This document shows, one piece after another, positions 6,640 through 7,889 of a stretch of 7,889 nt of DNA. The stretch is from an uncultured Lachnospiraceae bacterium (GTDB lineage Bacteria > Bacillota > Clostridia > Lachnospirales > Lachnospiraceae). A model generated the notes under the pieces. The model was not told the DNA's origin. It was given only the letters and a program-made list of their open reading frames with translations, and ran no database searches. Each line of letters begins with the position of its first letter. The stretch's first letter is position 1. The stretch lies in the NCBI GenBank assembly GCA_902803305.1, contig CADCPL010000230.1, positions 1-7,889 of the forward strand, given 5' to 3'. The translations under genes were made by a program, and so were the position numbers.

Positions 6640-7889
6640 TTATTATAAGGACCTGTATGAAAAAGAGAGGCAGAAGACAGCCGATCTGACCGAGAAACTC
6701 GTTGATGCAGAAGCGAGGCTTAACGATCTTACTTACAAGATGGACAAGCTTCGTAATTCCCTTGTCTGGAAACTCATCTATCCGGCAAGACTTGCCTGGA
6801 GTCATACCAAGAATCTGTTCATCCGTATCAGAAGATACGGCAGTATTTCCAATCTCAGGAAAAAGATAGAGAGCAAGATCATAGAGAGAAAAGCGTACAG
6901 GAGCTACGGTACGCTCTCAATGCCTACACCGGAGGAGATCGAAGAGCAGAGGGGCACACATTTTGAGAAGGATATAAAGTTCAGTATCCTCGTGCCGCTT
7001 TACAATACTCCCGAGCAGTTCCTGCGCGAGATGATAGACTCCGTGACAGCACAGACGTACGAAAGCTGGGAACTGTGTCTTGCGGACGGATCCGACGGCG
7101 AGCACGGCTATGTTGAGACCGTGGTGAAGAGCTATAACGATCCGAGGATCAAATACGAACGCCTGAGCGAAAACCTCGGTATATCCGGAAACACGAACAA
7201 ATGCTTTGAGATGGCGACCGGAGACTATATCGGACTGTTCGATCATGATGACATACTTCATCCCACGGCATTGTTTGAATACATGAAGGTCATATGTGCC
7301 GAGGATGCCGATTATATATACTGTGATGAAACGACTTTTTCCGGAAAGTCGATCGATCACATGATAACACTTCATTTCAAACCCGACTTTGCACCCGATA
7401 ACCTTCGGGCCAATAACTATATATGCCACTTCTCGGTATTCTCCAAGGACCTGGTGGAAAAATGCGGCACGTTCAGACCGGAGTTTGACGGCAGTCAGGA
7501 TCACGACATGATACTCAGGCTGACGCAGCAGGCCCGTCATATCGTTCACGTGCCGAAGATACTGTACTACTGGAGAAGTCATGCGGGAAGCGTTGCTTCT
7601 GACATCAATGCAAAATCATACGCGATAGATGCCGCAAAGAATGCGGTTGCCGCTCACTTGCAGGCATGCGGTTTTTCGGGATTCAAGATCGAGAGCTCGC
7701 GTGCATTTGAGACTATCTTCAGGATAAGATATGCGATCATCGGTGATCCGTTCATCTCCATATTGATCCCCAACAAGGACCATGAGGAGGACCTGCGCCG
7801 CTGCATTGAGTCGATACTTGACAGGACATCGTATGACAATTACGAGATAATAGTGATAGAGAATAATTCCGAAACAGACGGTATAAGAC
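6605..7889 (+). CDS. Tandem GT2 family glycosyltransferase with N-terminal coiled coil (partial, 3' end missing)
   Basis: The frame is open from ATG 6605 to the right edge, giving about 428 residues of a longer protein. Residues about 13-50 are a charged heptad-like coiled coil, followed by NSLVWKLIYPARLAW (51-65), a membrane-proximal motif frequent in such transferases. The first GT2 domain runs from about 124 to 345: FSILVPLYNTP (126-136), GDYIGLFDHDDILHP with metal site D213-H-D215-D216, DETTF, KPDFAPDNL, GSQDHDMILRL (296-306, catalytic D299/D301 region) and VHVPKILYYWRSHAGS. A second GT2 domain starts at 384 (ISILIPNKDHEEDLRRCIES, then YEIIVIENNS) and is truncated by the window edge. It probably makes consecutive sugar transfers onto the exported glycan. 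The start overlaps the preceding gene by 35 bp and has only a weak ribosome site (GGGTGAT, 6594-6600), suggesting translational coupling. TTG 6623 is an alternative start behind AAGAGGA (6615-6621), but that spacing is only 1 nt. Both choices keep the coiled coil. Confidence 0.9.
   Translation, partial: MNREEELSKTSDYYKDLYEKERQKTADLTEKLVDAEARLNDLTYKMDKLRNSLVWKLIYPARLAWSHTKNLFIRIRRYGSISNLRKKIESKIIERKAYRSYGTLSMPTPEEIEEQRGTHFEKDIKFSILVPLYNTPEQFLREMIDSVTAQTYESWELCLADGSDGEHGYVETVVKSYNDPRIKYERLSENLGISGNTNKCFEMATGDYIGLFDHDDILHPTALFEYMKVICAEDADYIYCDETTFSGKSIDHMITLHFKPDFAPDNLRANNYICHFSVFSKDLVEKCGTFRPEFDGSQDHDMILRLTQQARHIVHVPKILYYWRSHAGSVASDINAKSYAIDAAKNAVAAHLQACGFSGFKIESSRAFETIFRIRYAIIGDPFISILIPNKDHEEDLRRCIESILDRTSYDNYEIIVIENNSETDGIR

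Noticed and set aside
7333..7350. Short hairpin GACTTT / AAAGTC inside the last gene
   Set aside because: The 6-bp stem is too short to stand out and lies within a conserved coding region.
6917..7582. Minus-strand open frame (221 codons) near the right edge
   Set aside because: It is opposite the partial tandem glycosyltransferase, whose DHDD and GSQDHD motifs confirm the plus-strand reading.

Overview
The window is one dense run of plus-strand genes for making and exporting a cell-surface polysaccharide by an ABC-transporter (Wzm/Wzt) route. In order it holds an ABC-2 permease, its ATPase with a C-terminal sugar-binding-type domain, a large protein that reads as a methyltransferase joined to a kinase-like domain, a GT2 glycosyltransferase with a decayed N-terminal half, and a tandem GT2 glycosyltransferase cut off by the right edge. 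Gene spacings are 9 bp, 1 bp, 11 bp and a 35-bp overlap. No gene-free stretch exceeds a few bases. I see no promoter, terminator, RNA gene, insertion sequence or CRISPR array, so this looks like the interior of a single operon.

The organism is probably a Gram-positive member of the Clostridia, most likely Lachnospiraceae-like. The reasons are purine-rich Shine-Dalgarno sequences (AAAGGA, AGAGGA), heavy use of ATA (with ATC) for isoleucine and AGG/AGA for arginine at roughly even GC, and protein architectures that I associate with Clostridia cell-wall polysaccharide loci. This is inferred from style, not from a marker gene.

Layout: 19-897 Wzm-type permease, with its reading frame open to the left edge and a perfect 11-bp hairpin over the apparent start; 907-2253 Wzt-type ATPase; 2255-4582 methyltransferase/kinase-like protein; 4594-6639 GT2 glycosyltransferase; 6605 to the right edge, N-terminal part of a coiled-coil tandem GT2 glycosyltransferase.

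Working model (inference): the glycosyltransferases extend a lipid-linked glycan in the cytoplasm. The methyltransferase/kinase protein may cap the non-reducing end, as WbdD does for the E. coli O9a antigen. The extra C-terminal domain of the ATPase would then recognise the glycan, possibly its cap, and pass it to the permease. A WbdD-like capping system in a probable Gram-positive locus is the most interesting idea here, and it rests on motif reading alone.
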